In this document: one piece after another, positions 11,131-21,915 of the stretch
Layout: the number at the start of each line of letters is the position of its first letter
Position numbering within the stretch: the stretch's first letter is position 1
Assembly: GCA_030278955.1 (NCBI GenBank)
Contig: JAOANR010000011.1
Location: 31,810,403 to 31,874,402 of the forward strand
Direction: 5' to 3'
DNA: 64,000 nucleotides
Source: Hygrophila difformis
Taxonomy: Eukaryota > Streptophyta > Magnoliopsida > Lamiales > Acanthaceae
The notes under the pieces: generated by a model
The model's database searches: none
Told to the model about the DNA's origin: nothing
The model's input: only the letters and a program-made list of their open reading frames with translations
Made by a program: the position numbers and the translations under genes

Positions 11131-11494
11131 CTCTATTGCTAATGCTATGATATTCTCTATTGCTATGCCATTGAAACTAGAAATTCCCTGTATCCTGTGT
11201 TATTGTAAATCATGTTTAATGCCTTTGTTTTCATATAGTTTAGCTTGAGAAAACTAGCTAGGTTCTATTATTATGATGTTGCCTTATCAAGTACTATATG
11301 CTTTGGAAAAACCATCACAATCAGTACTCTTGCCTTCGGAGGAATCTCATGTTTTGATTTGCACATCACACTCTTCTTCATTCACTTAATTTGAAGAGTT
11401 CAGTTTCAAATTTTAGCATTGTTGTATTGTATACTCTCACTCACTAATTAACTGTTCTACTGCCAACAGCTCCTATCATCTCGAACGCAACAAT
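11131..11494. other. Non-coding spacer
   Basis: AT-rich stretch with no recognisable coding signal. It ends in a CCAACAG acceptor-like site (11463-11469) just before the next open frame. Confidence 0.4.
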
Positions 11495-11935
11495 CGTGGA
11501 TCCAGCAGACATCCAAGACTTACTGATGCATGCAGCTAGCAGTGACAGAGCACCGTCGGTCCCAAGATTGCCTAATTCGCAGCGCCCTGCAGAACTTGGT
11601 CTGACCAAAAGGAAGAATGACCAAATGATGAATTATCCGAGGCTTCCTTATCACTCTACTGCTGACGATCCTCATTCAATGACGACCACTATCTCGATGA
11701 TGACTTGCCTTCTGACCATTCTAATGGTTCTCATGATTTCTGTGACGATGATGAGGATGATTATCGTCGTAGAAAACCAAGGATGGGAGGCTCACACCGA
11801 CAACAAACAATTAACCAGGATGGGAGGCTCACACCGACAACAACCAATTGATCATGAGTGGAGTTACTCACGACCATTTAAGGCAATAGGAAGGGCCACT
11901 TTACAACCGACTTGGGATCAACAGTGGTAACGATT
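11495..11935 (+). other. Unrecognised exon-like open frame
   Basis: I do not recognise the product. An acceptor-like CCAACAG precedes an open frame with VDPADIQDLLMHAASSD and PRLPNSQRPAELGLTKRK. Further on, another frame gives an acidic stretch (LDDDLPSDHSNGSHDFCDDD) better suited to protein than the frame that stays open, which suggests a frameshift near 11680. A short direct duplication (AGGATGGGAGGCTCACACCG, at about 11781 and 11818) follows. It could be a fragment of a second gene lying beside the SPS fragment on the same strand. Confidence 0.3.
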
Positions 11936-12618
11936 GCGACGTGTGTGATTCTGATGCGTATGTTTCAGAAAGAGATGAATTCGGATAACCTGATCACAGT
12001 CCAGCTGGATCACCATGACTAGCTTGAATGGAAACGTATTTAGCTGTATTTAATTTGCTACTTGGTAATCTGATGAGTTGTTTCTAACAATCTTACCAGT
12101 TAGTTACCTTTTTTCTTCTTTGTCTTTATGAATTTTCTGGCTCGTTTTGTTGGTTTTGCAAGAATGGTATTATATTATTGGCCAAGCTGCTTTTGTCTTA
12201 TGAATGCATATAAAACACAATTATAGAGGATAAACGGGCTCTAACTAACACAGTTATATAAGAAGCTTATCCAAAAAAAACACAATTATAGATGATAAAA
12301 CATAGTCAAATGAGATCTTGTTGGATTCGTCTAATCGTGGAGATTTATATTATCTAACTTTTATAATTTTTACTCTTATACAATTAAAGATATTAAGTGT
12401 TAAAAATGTGCATATAGCTGGAAGTCAGAGGGCCCATACTACCTGCCGAACCCTTTGCTCCGAGGGCATTTATAACACGGCCCTAACAAAAAAGAATTCT
12501 ACGTATAGATACGAAATCGAACTACTGAAAAACCAGAAAGACAGACTTCTAATAGATTAGATGTATTGAATTGCGTAAAATGTTGAAATGTTTCAACTAT
12601 GAAAAACAAGGGAGTATA
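11936..12618. other. AT-rich spacer
   Basis: No gene, repeat family or RNA is recognised. The open frame at 12318-12560 has no family resemblance and unremarkable composition. Confidence 0.4.
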
Positions 12619-12634
12619 TGATTTTATTATTGTT

Positions 12635-12806
12635 TTTTTTTTTTTTTTGGATGAGCCATTGAAGGCCTGGCAAAGGGGTGGTGGGAGCCCATGCCACACA
12701 ATTACAAGGAGAATAAAGGGGAGGGATAGGGGGCCGGTGGGAATCGAACCTCCAACCTTCCGTTGGAAGTGAAGAGACTTAACCACTTGGACTAACTCCT
12801 CATCCC
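12635..12806 (-). mobile_element. tRNA-derived SINE, copy 1
   Basis: Read on the minus strand the element starts GGGATGAGGAGTTAGTCC, has a pol III box A-like TAGTCCAAGTGG, a perfect box B GGTTCGATTCC, a body with CCGGCCCCCTATCCCTCC, and ends in an A-run. It is flanked by a 16-base TSD with one mismatch: TGATTTTATTATTGTT (12619-12634) and TGATTTTATAATTGTT (12807-12822). It is about 170 bp, typical for plant SINEs. The second copy at 20874 confirms that it is a repeat family. Confidence 0.88.
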
Positions 12807-12822
12807 TGATTTTATAATTGTT

Positions 12823-13589
12823 AAATTTTGAAAAGAAATTATTAAATATCTTTTAGGAGTAAGAGTTTATATTAACAAATATATTTTGAATTTTTTTTGA
12901 TGATTAACATTAAACAAGCCCTTGATTTCACGCCCAAAAGAATTCACTTAGTGGAACATTAAACTTGCCATTCATAATCAACAAACCAAGCCTCTCATGT
13001 ATATTCTACTTAAATGCACTCAATTCTACATCATTACAGAAAAGTATAGTGGCAAATTCATTACAGAAAGGATTTGTCTCTGTGATGCAGAGTTCAGAAA
13101 ATGGAAGTCTAGGTCTTTAAGGCAAAAATGCCAACAAGATATTAAAACATAAAGAACCATAATGCCCCAAATTATTAGGTTATAATCTCAACTATCTTTT
13201 TCTCTTCTATTTCTGTATGTTGCCTTCTGTTAAGATCTAAAGTGCTTTTTATATTATGAAGTTTAGTGGTACATGTTTTTATATGAAAGACATCGCATGA
13301 TCCCTCTTATTGGATTCATTGCTATTTGGCAATTGAAAATCAATGAGGGGTTTGATAGAGAAATGAATGATGCTACTAAATTCAAATAATTTGATGCATA
13401 ATTTTTTTTTCCCAATCCTACCATATTCCTGCGTATTCGGAAATCCACATGGCTTAAAAGTTTTGACATGCAAAATGGTCATGTCAATTCTACATTACAA
13501 CCAATCTCACTAGACCTACTTCCATGTTTATACACATAATTAATTTATTTAAGTATATTTATTTTTGCAGATAACACTTATCCCATTTA
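12823..13589. other. AT-rich spacer
   Basis: No supported gene. The minus-strand open frames around 13263-13482 are short, overlap each other in two frames, and match nothing known. Confidence 0.4.
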
Positions 13590-13600
13590 CCCATAATCTA

Positions 13601-14216
13601 GGGTGTGGTTACGGTGCAATTACCAAAATCCGCAGCACACCAAGGCGTGAATCTCATCCGTTCATTTAAAATCCAACGGTTCAAAATATAAAAGGGTAAA
13701 ATTGTCCCAAAAAAGTTATAATGTCAAGTCGCTGAAAAATACACACAATGTTATCGCTGTCGCTGAAATATACACAGCTTGTCACTGAAAACACACAACT
13801 CGTCGCTGAAATATACTTGGCTCGTCGCTGAAAATATATTAAACCAAAAAAATTGGGGTTCCAACTTTTATGAAGTCGCTGAAATGCACAATATCAAGTC
13901 GCTGAAAAATACTATAACTTGTTGCTGAAATATACTATAATGCGTCGCCGAAAATATACTATACTACGTCGCTGAAAATATACGGAAGGCGCGCTGAAAC
14001 CAATATTCATGTCGCTGAAAATACTATATTAATCAACAAATCGCAGAAAAGCACATACGTTGTCGCTGAAATGTACAAGTATATTTTGGAGTAATATAGA
14101 AAAATTACCTTTTTACTCTTCCAGTTCATCTCAATCATTGATTTTAAAACTTAATCAACGGGGGGGAATTTCCGTAGTACATCAAGACAAATTTCTTGAT
14201 TGCACCATAACTTCTT
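13601..14216. mobile_element. Non-autonomous MULE with TCGCTGAA array, copy 1
   Basis: The element is flanked by an 11-base perfect direct repeat, CCCATAATCTA (13590-13600 and 14217-14227), as expected for Mutator-like insertions. Its ends are inverted: GTTACGGTGCAATTA at the left, and GTTATGGTGCAATCA when the right end is read on the minus strand. The interior is non-coding and carries about 15 copies of GTCGCTGAAA. Two related elements lie at 46915 and 53444. Confidence 0.82.
13727..14075 (+). repeat. 22-23 bp tandem array, GTCGCTGAAAATATACTA-type
   Basis: Imperfect units each start with GTCGCTGAAA and continue with a variable AT-rich tail (for example ATACTATAACTT). The usual spacing is 21-24 bp. 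The core is far better conserved than the tails. No open frame spans it. Confidence 0.85.
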
Positions 14217-14227
14217 CCCATAATCTA

Positions 14228-15013
14228 TAGCCTTAACTTATATGGCTGGGTTTGGGAACAAATGTTCGAGATTATCATTTAACTTTTAAAATACATACTA
14301 AAAATACCCTAAAATTCTATATATTGTAAACACTAATTACATTAACCGTCGAATTTTAACCTCTAATCTCTAAACTCTGAACGCTCATCTCTCCCAACTT
14401 AGCTTTCCAAACTTCGGACTCTAAACTATAATTTAAAATTACATTACCAAAGACCATTATTTAAATTTAAAACTATTTTTTTTACCATTATTTAAATTAC
14501 TCTATTTTTTCCCTATCAATTCTATATGTGTCATTCATAAACTTATGTTGATTTTGAGCATGAAGGCATCAACCCAGAAAAAATGTGTTTTCATTACTAT
14601 TGGTGAATTCTGTATGCAGTCCCTCAACATATGCTTCAACCGTACATTATCGCATAATCAGTACTAGAAAGTACTCGGCCTTATTGGAACAACAGATTTC
14701 AAGTGGCATATACATATATGAGATAACATTACAAGTTTTCAAATCTGCAAATTTTAAATATGGTATAGAATACCTTGAAGATCCCTGTTAAACCAATTTT
14801 CACTTTAGGAATAATAACACTGCCAATAGGATCTCGAGGAACCATGTCTCTGGGTTTGTAAGCAAAAAATTATCAGAAAGTAAACAATATCTAAAAATAA
14901 CACAAAATTACCCCGTGTTCAAAAAGGAATATATTTTACCCATTGTGTAAGTTTAAAACGTTCATTTAACAATGCAACATCTCACATCGGTTGGAGATGG
15001 AAACGAAACATGC
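14228..15013. other. Spacer between MULE and hAT element
   Basis: AT-rich. A minus-strand stretch at about 14789-14862 reads RDMVPRDPIGSVIIPKVKIG between splice-like sites and could be a stray exon, but I cannot name its family. Nothing else is supported. Confidence 0.35.
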
Positions 15014-16185
15014 CTTATAAGTAGGGGTGAAAACAGGACGGATACGGGCGGATAGTAGTCGTCCCATTTTTTTTTTTTTTTTTCGAATAGGGAATCGAAT
15101 AAGAATAGGCCGGATACAAATACAATTCGAATATTTCGAGAAATGGATACGAGACGGATTCGGATTTTAACTCGGATAATTTTATACTCCATCTGTCCCA
15201 CTAATTCTGTCTCATTTTCCTTTTGGTACGTCCTATTACAAATGTCACATTTCTCTTTTAGGAAACAATTAAATTCTTAATTACCAAACCTACCCCCATC
15301 CCATCCCATCACATAAATAAACTAGTGGCGAAACTGTGCGATGCACTGCGTAATGAGGACGTACAATTGCTCATGGAGAAAAAAAGAATAACTATAGGTA
15401 AGTCATAAGTGTACGTGGGTTCCCATCTACAACAATTTTTTCCCATAGAATTTACTAATAGTAACATATATCTCATTCCCATTTTTGTACTTTTCTTTAT
15501 CACCACCAACATTACCATTATCATCCTTCATGCAAGGAATTGAACTAACTGAGGCCAAACAATAAAGAATATTACAACAGAACTACAAGTTCTCATTGGA
15601 TTTCACTTTAATATAAACTAACAAGACATACCTAAGCAAATAAATCTTTTTCAACTGCCTCCTACCTGCCACAAAACTTGCTTCCTTGAATCAAAGACCA
15701 AAGGAATCACGTATAGTACTGTAAGATATAAACAAAAATCACCCCTAAATTAAAAGTCAACAAAATAAGCCAAGCAAAGTACTTACCTATAATATTCAAT
15801 TGAGAGTAGTGAAAAGCATTGCCCATGTTACAACTTATGGGCTATTGAAAGAAGTAAATTCAATTTAACCCATTTTTCTTAATATAAGAATAATCTTCAA
15901 CCAGTTATAGTGTTAATTTGTTATTAATGCCTTGTAGCCATTCCAGCCAACGCCGAATAGCTTCATTCGTAATTTGGATTTATGTATAAGGCATATGTTC
16001 GGAACGAATAGGATAATTGAAGAATGATGGAAGGTGGTCAAGTTTATGACTCCAGAATGATCAAATATGAAACGAACCACAGAAGAGCCTAATCATCAGA
16101 AAACAGTTAAGAAAAAGCTAATACTGATACAATAACCTGTATGGAGGGACGGACTATGGCCTCGAATAGTTTTGATGGAACTTAC

Positions 16186-17815
16186 TCTGTCAGGTACCAT
16201 AAATAATCGGTATTGTCTCTGGTAAGATTTGTTTGCTCCCATAAACCTACTGTTTTAAGTGTGTCATCGTCTTCTGCAGAAGGAATCTCCTCGCTGTATG
16301 ATTGCCAACTTAATTCAACGCCTGAAGGCACCATCTTTGCAGGGGAGGTTTTGGAGGTAATCTGCAGCCAAATTATATCCCAAGGCAGGAAAACATAATT
16401 GTCATTCATTCATGTCTGCTTGATCACTCAGATGTCGAGTTTTTATTATAAAGAACATGTTTCCTTACTCTTGCAGTGTTGTAAACTTCAGTCTTGCAGT
16501 CAGGCAGAATGCTGACGGACCATGGAGGCAAGTCGTAATGCCTGTTTCGAAAGGTCAAATTTGTGGAATACATAGGATCATAGTTGGCAAGAAAAGCAGC
16601 ACAAGCTCCAGACTCTGTTGTGAAGACATGAACCTAGGATAACGATAAAGGGCAAGAACTTTAGCATGCCGGATTCATCGTTAAAAAAGAGGCGGTCTAA
16701 AGAACACATCCTTCTGATTTACCTCTTGAAAACTGCCAGGCCATGTAACATTCGGAATTGATGAAACTAAAGTCGACTCGCATTGCTTGATTGCTTTATG
16801 TAACTCTCTCAAGTGTCCCCATTTCGGCTCATTCACAACTCCTGTTGATTTTCAGGTAACCACTATGCTTAAACAATCTTTTCACCAATCTATGCATAGG
16901 AGATGAATTGAATCTACTGATGCTGATACTGGACATTACCGTATTCATCTATGGGAGCATCATAGTCGTAGCTGGTGGCAACGAAAAGACCAGCTGAATC
17001 TCGGCCAAAGTTCGTCCCTCCATGGTACTGGCCAACAGAAACACAGTAACAAACATAAAATCAGTTGCCTTACCTGCAGACTCAATCCACAGACAATCGG
17101 AACCTGATTTGAACAGAGAACGGGAAAATCGATTACCATGTAATAGTTGAAGTACGAACCGTTGTTCTGGACAAACCTGGCCACTGCAAAAGCCAAGTCC
17201 CCGACTGGTCTGTGGGTGGACGTCTCGCCAAATTGTGTAAACCTAATGTAGAATACACTTACTGTTCAGCTTAACCAAAACTGGAGGCAGAAAGAAGTGT
17301 AGCAAGTTAGATGATCAATGTTCCAAATTATCTACCAGCCAGTCCAGGCTTCAGTCCACATCTTGGGCTTATACGGTTTGTTGGGACGGAAATTTTCACA
17401 GTAGAATCCATTGCAGGTATCAATCTGCAGCATCAACACATTGTCAAGTAAGATACACAGAAAGCTTCAGTACAGAGTAAGAGAGGCAGTAGGGAATTTC
17501 GTACGATGGGATCAGGAGCAGTGTCTTGTTTGCACATGATCCATGGAACACCTGTGTCCATTTCCAATGCCATTTGTATTGTCCACAGCTTATAAGCTGT
17601 ACCAGGAGCTCCGATTTCCCATTCTATCGGTCCGTATTCATTCTCTATCTGCGAGTTTTTGAATCCTTAATACCGATCAGAACCAAAAACCGATGTAAAA
17701 CAAACAAGAAGAGCCCATCGTTAACCTGAGACATGATTATTGGCCCTCCCTGAGGCCCAAACAGCTTCTCTGACTTCATCAATGCCACGATTTTTTCGAC
17801 AAATTTTTGCATACC
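16186..17815 (-). pseudogene. Beta-galactosidase (GH35) gene fragment, eight middle exons
   Basis: Minus-strand exons match plant GH35 beta-galactosidases, which remove terminal galactose from cell-wall glycans. In order: 17815-17726 ([26 protein letters not shown]), 17648-17505 ([34 protein letters not shown]), 17424-17336 ([26 protein letters not shown]), 17242-17137 ([20 protein letters not shown]), 17027-16940 ([20 protein letters not shown]), 16841-16723 (NEPKWGHLRELHKAIKQCES), 16633-16469 ([33 protein letters not shown]) and 16361-16186 (KMVPSGVELSWQSYSEEIPS, DYLWYLTE). The acid/base segment (IENEYG) and the nucleophile region (WTEAWTG) are present. Splice sites and frame are intact and no stop is seen, but the N-terminal exons and the whole C-terminal half are absent. 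It is a captured internal fragment, not a working enzyme gene. Confidence 0.92.
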
Positions 17816-18286
17816 AGCCTTCATCAGAATCAAGCAGTGTGTCAACATGAAAAGAGCTCACAAACTCACAAGTTCAGTAAACAAATGCATAACCGTTGGA
17901 TAGATTTAAACCTCAAAAGGCTGATTAAATCTATCCTTTCAGAATCCATGCCAGCTAACACATACCAATCTTATAAGAAAAATTGATAAAATATACAGTT
18001 AAAAAATTATACAAACTGGTTTCTGCACTGGATAACAAATTCTGTAAGATACAATTAACAGGTGTTGCATTACTTAAAAGATAAGTGACCATCATCATAC
18101 CATGTTCATCATCACCCGAAAAGAAAAAGAACATGCCTTCAGCTTTAATTCAAAGGAACTTCATTTTTCCATAATGAATCAAAATTTTTTACATCTTCAT
18201 GGGACTCAACTTGTCTAAAGCTGGAACATTCACAACCAATGAAAATGATAGATTTAAAAGTGTAAGGTCCATAAACTAACACTTAC

Positions 18287-18908
18287 CAATCATAGTCATT
18301 TTTATCACCATCAGAATTGAGAAACTCATCCGCACCTGTCCGGTGTGCCTGAGGTTATATTAAATATTGGAGAACTACCAGATTTGGGTCCTGGAAACAG
18401 CAACACAAATTCAATGAAGAAAAAAATGGGACTATATTTAAGACACAATAATCACCAAAATAAAATATAAAGGTAATAATGTTTTCGGAACAAGAATCCT
18501 ATTTTCTTTATAAAACTTCCAAAATTTCTTTCCAAATTCAACAGCACGCAAACACACACGACAAGAAGTCGAAGATTTTCAAAAGTTAACTCCACCAAAT
18601 AGGTACCAGACAATTATTTAACAAGGAATCAAGTAGAACCAAACCCATTAACAAGTCACAATAAAACCACCAAATACCAAAAATAGATTCTCAACAACCA
18701 AAAGAACTAATCTACATTAAATAACATTTTAATTTGAATTACCAAGTGGAGCATCAAACTCGTCGGAGCTCTGAAGAAGAAGAAGATCGTTCCGCGCCTT
18801 CTCGCGCTTCCGCATTTCTTGAAACAATGCCAAATCCTCGTCCCTGTTATCCTTCATCCTCAGACTCCCCATTTGCCCCCTTTCCGGTGCCCTAAAACTC
18901 CGATTCAT
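18287..18908 (-). pseudogene. 5' exons of a plant serine-rich protein gene (At2g40070-like)
   Basis: The first exon, 18908-18743, starts at ATG and reads MNRSFRAPERGQMGSLRMKD, then EDLALFQEMRKREKARNDLL and SSDEFDAPLG. The second, 18390-18287, reads PKSGSSPIFNITSGTP and, after a one-base frame shift, GADEFLNSDGDKNDYDW. This is the conserved N-terminus of a plant serine-rich family of poorly known function, in which DYDW is normally followed by LLTPPGTPLFPSLE. That third exon is absent; the next exon downstream is from beta-galactosidase. The frame shift puts a TGA just after TPDRCG. The start codon and first exon are intact, so any transcript would begin with this gene's N-terminus. Confidence 0.85.
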
Positions 18909-19414
18909 CCCAAATAGCAGTGAAGAAAACCAAAAGAACTAACAACAAATAAACCCTAAACCACCGCCGACATCTACATAACACCCGAACTACAAATGAG
19001 TTGCATTTTTATATCAACAACCATGTCGCCAGAATAACTACATATCCTTAAATCTTCATCCATGTAATTCGATTTTTTAAAATATCAATCGAAAGCACAA
19101 ACCGTGCAGAACATAATCTACAAACAAACATTTACAGCCCAAAGAAACCAGCATACCTGTAATGCAAACCATGGTTTCTCGTCCAAAAAAGTCAGCGACA
19201 TGCTGCAAACAAATTGCATTAAATACAAAAGCGACACACCTACCTATTTTCGGTTAAGTGATAAACAAGTTTGCACAGCAGAACTCACAATAAAAGTGTC
19301 ATTGAATGGGGCAAATAAAACCCATACCTTTGCTGCTTCTTCTGCACTCAAACGCGTAGCCAAAAAACCTAATAAATCAAGCCACTAACAGAAGGCACAT
19401 GGCAAACACAACAA

Positions 19415-19780
19415 TCAAAGCAAAAAAAAATCAAAATCCACACCGAAATGGAAAAGAAACGTGCAAAATGTTGAGTGCAAAGGGTGCTGAAATGGAGAAA
19501 CAAAGCAATTGCAGAAATTACCCCACAATGGAAACCCTCGGCCGGTCGCAGTGGTGACGCTGGAAACCGATGACGACGTGCGATGGAGGCTGGACGCCGA
19601 CGGCAAGGAGCGGCGGACGGCGGCCGTCGAGCAGCGCCTCGGACGGACGGAAAGGAAGGAGGCGCTGAGCGGGGGATGGGAGCGTAAAGGGAGGGGACGA
19701 AGGAGAGGGCGAGAGAGGAAAGAGTAATGGCGAAGGAAGCGAGAGACCCAAGAACCCGACCCAATCGTGCATAAATCATC
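19415..19780 (-). promoter_or_regulatory. GC- and pyrimidine-rich putative promoter/5' UTR in the Helitron
   Basis: Read on the minus strand this stretch is rich in CTCTC and CCTCC runs and then CGCC-rich, unlike the AT-rich surroundings. It lies 0.5-0.9 kb upstream of the serine-rich first exon in the same orientation. A minus open frame crosses it (19803-19369) but its composition looks like low-complexity run-through. A captured promoter/5' UTR is the simplest reading. Confidence 0.35.
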
Positions 19781-20873
19781 TTAATCCACTCATCTTGATC
19801 CAACGGTCATAATTTTAATTAAATTTTGGATCCAATGGCTGAGAATTCAATGGGGAGTTTGGGCTCTCCCTCTTATAATAGTAGATAGATATATTAATAT
19901 TTCAATCCATTATCATTAATAAATTCAACTCACAACCATCACAACATACATAAATAAATTAATAAAAAATTTCAAATTCATTACAAGCACTATAATACCC
20001 CTACATTAAATACTACCAACTTCACATAGAAACCGTGTCCAAAAGAAACGAGACGATAAAAACAGGACGGAGGGAGTAATTTTTAATTTTTTTTTTAAAA
20101 TAATTTTTTAAGAAAAAATTGGACTATAGGAGTAATGTGTAAGCTAAACTGATTTTTTAAACTTTCCAATATCATTAGTTATTTCGTTCAAGACATCTAT
20201 ATAGCACAACTACAAGATGTTACGTACTACAGTTTAGATGCAAAGAACCTAATGATGTAGTCGAGTTGAATAATATGATTTGATTTAATTAATTACATAT
20301 GACTTTCAAGCTTTTCATTATATTTATACATATAGTATTACTTATTTATTTTATAGTTAATATAAAATATTATAATATACATATCTAAATATATATAAAT
20401 ATATATAAATTTTTAGATATTAGGATAGAAAATACGGATAATATCCGCATGATATTCGGATTTTTCGGATACGGGTGGATATATACAATCCCATATCCGG
20501 TCCCGTATCCGCCAAATATCTGCCGGATATAAAAATTCGAATTCGGATTCGAATATAATCGAATACGGCATCGGATCGGGCTGGAATTATCCGTCGCGCT
20601 TTCACCCATACTTATAAAGGTGTGGACACCTCTGCCTTGTAGACGCGTTTTAAAGCTGTGTGGGGGGTTGGCCCAAAGCGAACAATATCTACAAGTGGGT
20701 GTGACTGGGACGTTACAAACAATCTCTAAACTGTTAAGGAAGATATGAAGATGAGCAGCATAAAAGTTGGCACGGAGTGATTCATCATGCTCAAGGATGA
20801 GCATACAACCAAAAAAAAAAAAAAAAGCAAATTTTAAAGCATGCACAATGGGTGATAACTTATCTAATATTTG

Positions 20874-21039
20874 TTTTTTTAGTAGCCATTGAAGGGCTGG
20901 AAAGGGATGGTGAGAGTATATGCCACACAAATTACAAAGGAAATAAAAGGGAGGGATAGGGGGCCGGTGGGGAATTAAACCTCCAACCTTCCGTTGGAAG
21001 TCAAGGGACTACTTAACCACTTGGGCAATGTAAAGGGAT
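20874..21039 (-). mobile_element. tRNA-derived SINE, copy 2
   Basis: Same family as 12635-12806: it shares GGGAGGGATAGGGGGCCGGT, CTCCAACCTTCCGTTGGAAG and TTAACCACTTGG on the plus strand. A perfect 14-base TSD, TTATCTAATATTTG, flanks it (20860-20873 and 21040-21053). Box B is mutated to GGTTTAATTCC, so this copy should transcribe poorly. The A-tail (T-run on plus) is short. Confidence 0.88.
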
Positions 21040-21053
21040 TTATCTAATATTTG

Positions 21054-21783
21054 AGCAATGTTTTGCACCATATAATCAAAGAAAATAAATTATTTGATTT
21101 TATTTATGTAAAAAGAAGAAATCTGCGCTGGCAAGAAAATAGTAGTAACTATGAGTAAAATTTGAATCAATGTTAAACCGTGAATAGTGCAAAATAGTGA
21201 AGTGGTGCAATCCTAAGAAAAAAGATGGAGTATAAGTTTAACTAAATATTTTCTAGTCCAGATAAAAAAATAATATTTTCTAAATATAAAATACAATAGT
21301 AAAATTTAATTTATTTCCAATTTATATCTTTTTAAATTAAATATAAAAGTTTTCTCAAGCTTTTACTATATTAATAGATAGATTTATTATTAAAATTTAG
21401 ACTTATTTTAGATTTTAGATGTTGATGTGGTCTTTATGAAGTGTTAATCTGAAAACCGTAGATATATTTATGTTAATTTACGGATGAATCCTTTAATAAA
21501 TACTCCCTCTGTTTTTTAAAATTGCTAATCATGCATGCAGTCCAATGCACATTCAAATCATTAATAATTCAAGTTCTGTACAAGTAAAAATTATAAAAGT
21601 TCGATATTTAAAAACTACACGACGAGACGAATTTAACAAGATCCCGCTTGATTATATTCTTACTTGTATAATTATGATAAAACTTTAAATCAAAGTGTCA
21701 GTGTGACCAGTAACTCTTAACCAAATGTTTTTTTCTTTTTTTTTTTTTTTAATAAACTTTGACGTTCATATGTTCGCAAATAT
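21054..21783. other. AT-rich spacer
   Basis: No gene is recognised. A Stowaway-like end (TACTCCCTCTGTTTTTTAAA) appears at about 21503, without a clear partner. Confidence 0.35.
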
Positions 21784-21830
21784 GTGTGGGAGCCCAAATT
21801 ATAAAGATGATAAAGATGAGGGATAGGGAG
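21784..21830 (-). mobile_element. Possible SINE remnant, copy 3
   Basis: GTGTGGGAGCCCAAATTATA and GATGAGGGATAGGGAG resemble the 3' half of the SINE family (GTGGGAGCCCATGCCACA, GGGGAGGGATAGGGGG). The tRNA-like head is missing, and a T-run lies just upstream on the plus strand. Weak evidence, from short similarity only. Confidence 0.35.
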
Positions 21831-21915
21831 TATTTTTTTAAGATGATTTAAGAGATACTAGCACACCCTCGCACGCGGGAAATTAAATTTACATTATTTT
21901 TTATAAAGATAACAT

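Larger units (their letters stand above)
15322..19889 (-). mobile_element. Gene-capturing Helitron
   Basis: On the minus strand it begins TCTATCTACTATTATAAGAG with A before it, and ends with a hairpin (GTGC, ATC, GCAC at 15346-15336), 10 bases, then CTAG followed by T. Both ends satisfy the Helitron rules, and the host sequence is a Stowaway MITE that can be rejoined cleanly around it. It is 4568 bp long and encodes no Rep/helicase, so it is non-autonomous. It carries 5' exons of a serine-rich protein gene and middle exons of a beta-galactosidase gene, both in Helitron orientation. The first 500 bp hold a GC-rich, pyrimidine-rich stretch that could act as promoter and 5' UTR. Confidence 0.85.
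15187..20076. mobile_element. Stowaway MITE split by a Helitron
   Basis: The left half starts at a TA with CTCCATCTGTCCCACTAATT and the right half ends ACAGGACGGAGGGAG followed by TA, which are Stowaway (Tc1/mariner) termini. The halves are 15187-15321 and 19890-20076. Together they give a MITE of about 320 bp with the usual interior (GGTACGTCCTATTACAAATG, AATTACCAAACCTACCCCC, ATTCAACTCACAACC). The break falls between AAATAAA and TATATTAATATTTC, an A/T junction as Helitrons prefer. Confidence 0.85.
15022..20610. mobile_element. hAT-like element containing a Stowaway MITE and a Helitron
   Basis: Terminal inverted repeats: TAGGGGTGAAAACAGGACGG at the left, and TATGGGTGAAAGCGCGACGG when the right end is read on the minus strand. 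They agree at 19 of the first 23 positions. The flanks are CTTATAAG (15014-15021) and CTTATAAA (20611-20618), an 8-base TSD with one mismatch. The subterminal 200 bases on both sides are full of CGGATA, TATCCG and TTCGAAT motifs, as in hAT elements where transposase binds. No hAT transposase is encoded. Without its insertions the element would be under 1 kb. Confidence 0.75.

Noticed and set aside
12720..12800. tRNA gene on the minus strand
   Set aside because: Box A and box B are present but no cloverleaf can be drawn, and the second copy with TSDs shows it is a SINE.
13727..14075. CRISPR-like look of regularly spaced short repeats (also 47205-47790, 53826-54370)
   Set aside because: The organism is a plant, repeats are only 8-10 conserved bases at a 22-23 bp period with degenerate tails, and the arrays sit inside MULE inverted repeats with TSDs.
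16182..17848. Functional beta-galactosidase gene
   Set aside because: Only the middle exons are present; the signal peptide and first catalytic-domain exons, and the C-terminal domains, are missing on both sides within the Helitron.
19369..19803. Pro/Arg-rich minus-strand protein of 144 residues
   Set aside because: Pyrimidine-rich DNA open in several frames on both strands, upstream of the captured first exon; read as promoter/5' UTR.
20385..20930. Minus-strand 181-residue open frame
   Set aside because: It runs through hAT subterminal CGGATA motifs, the TIR, and into a SINE; composition follows the DNA repeats.
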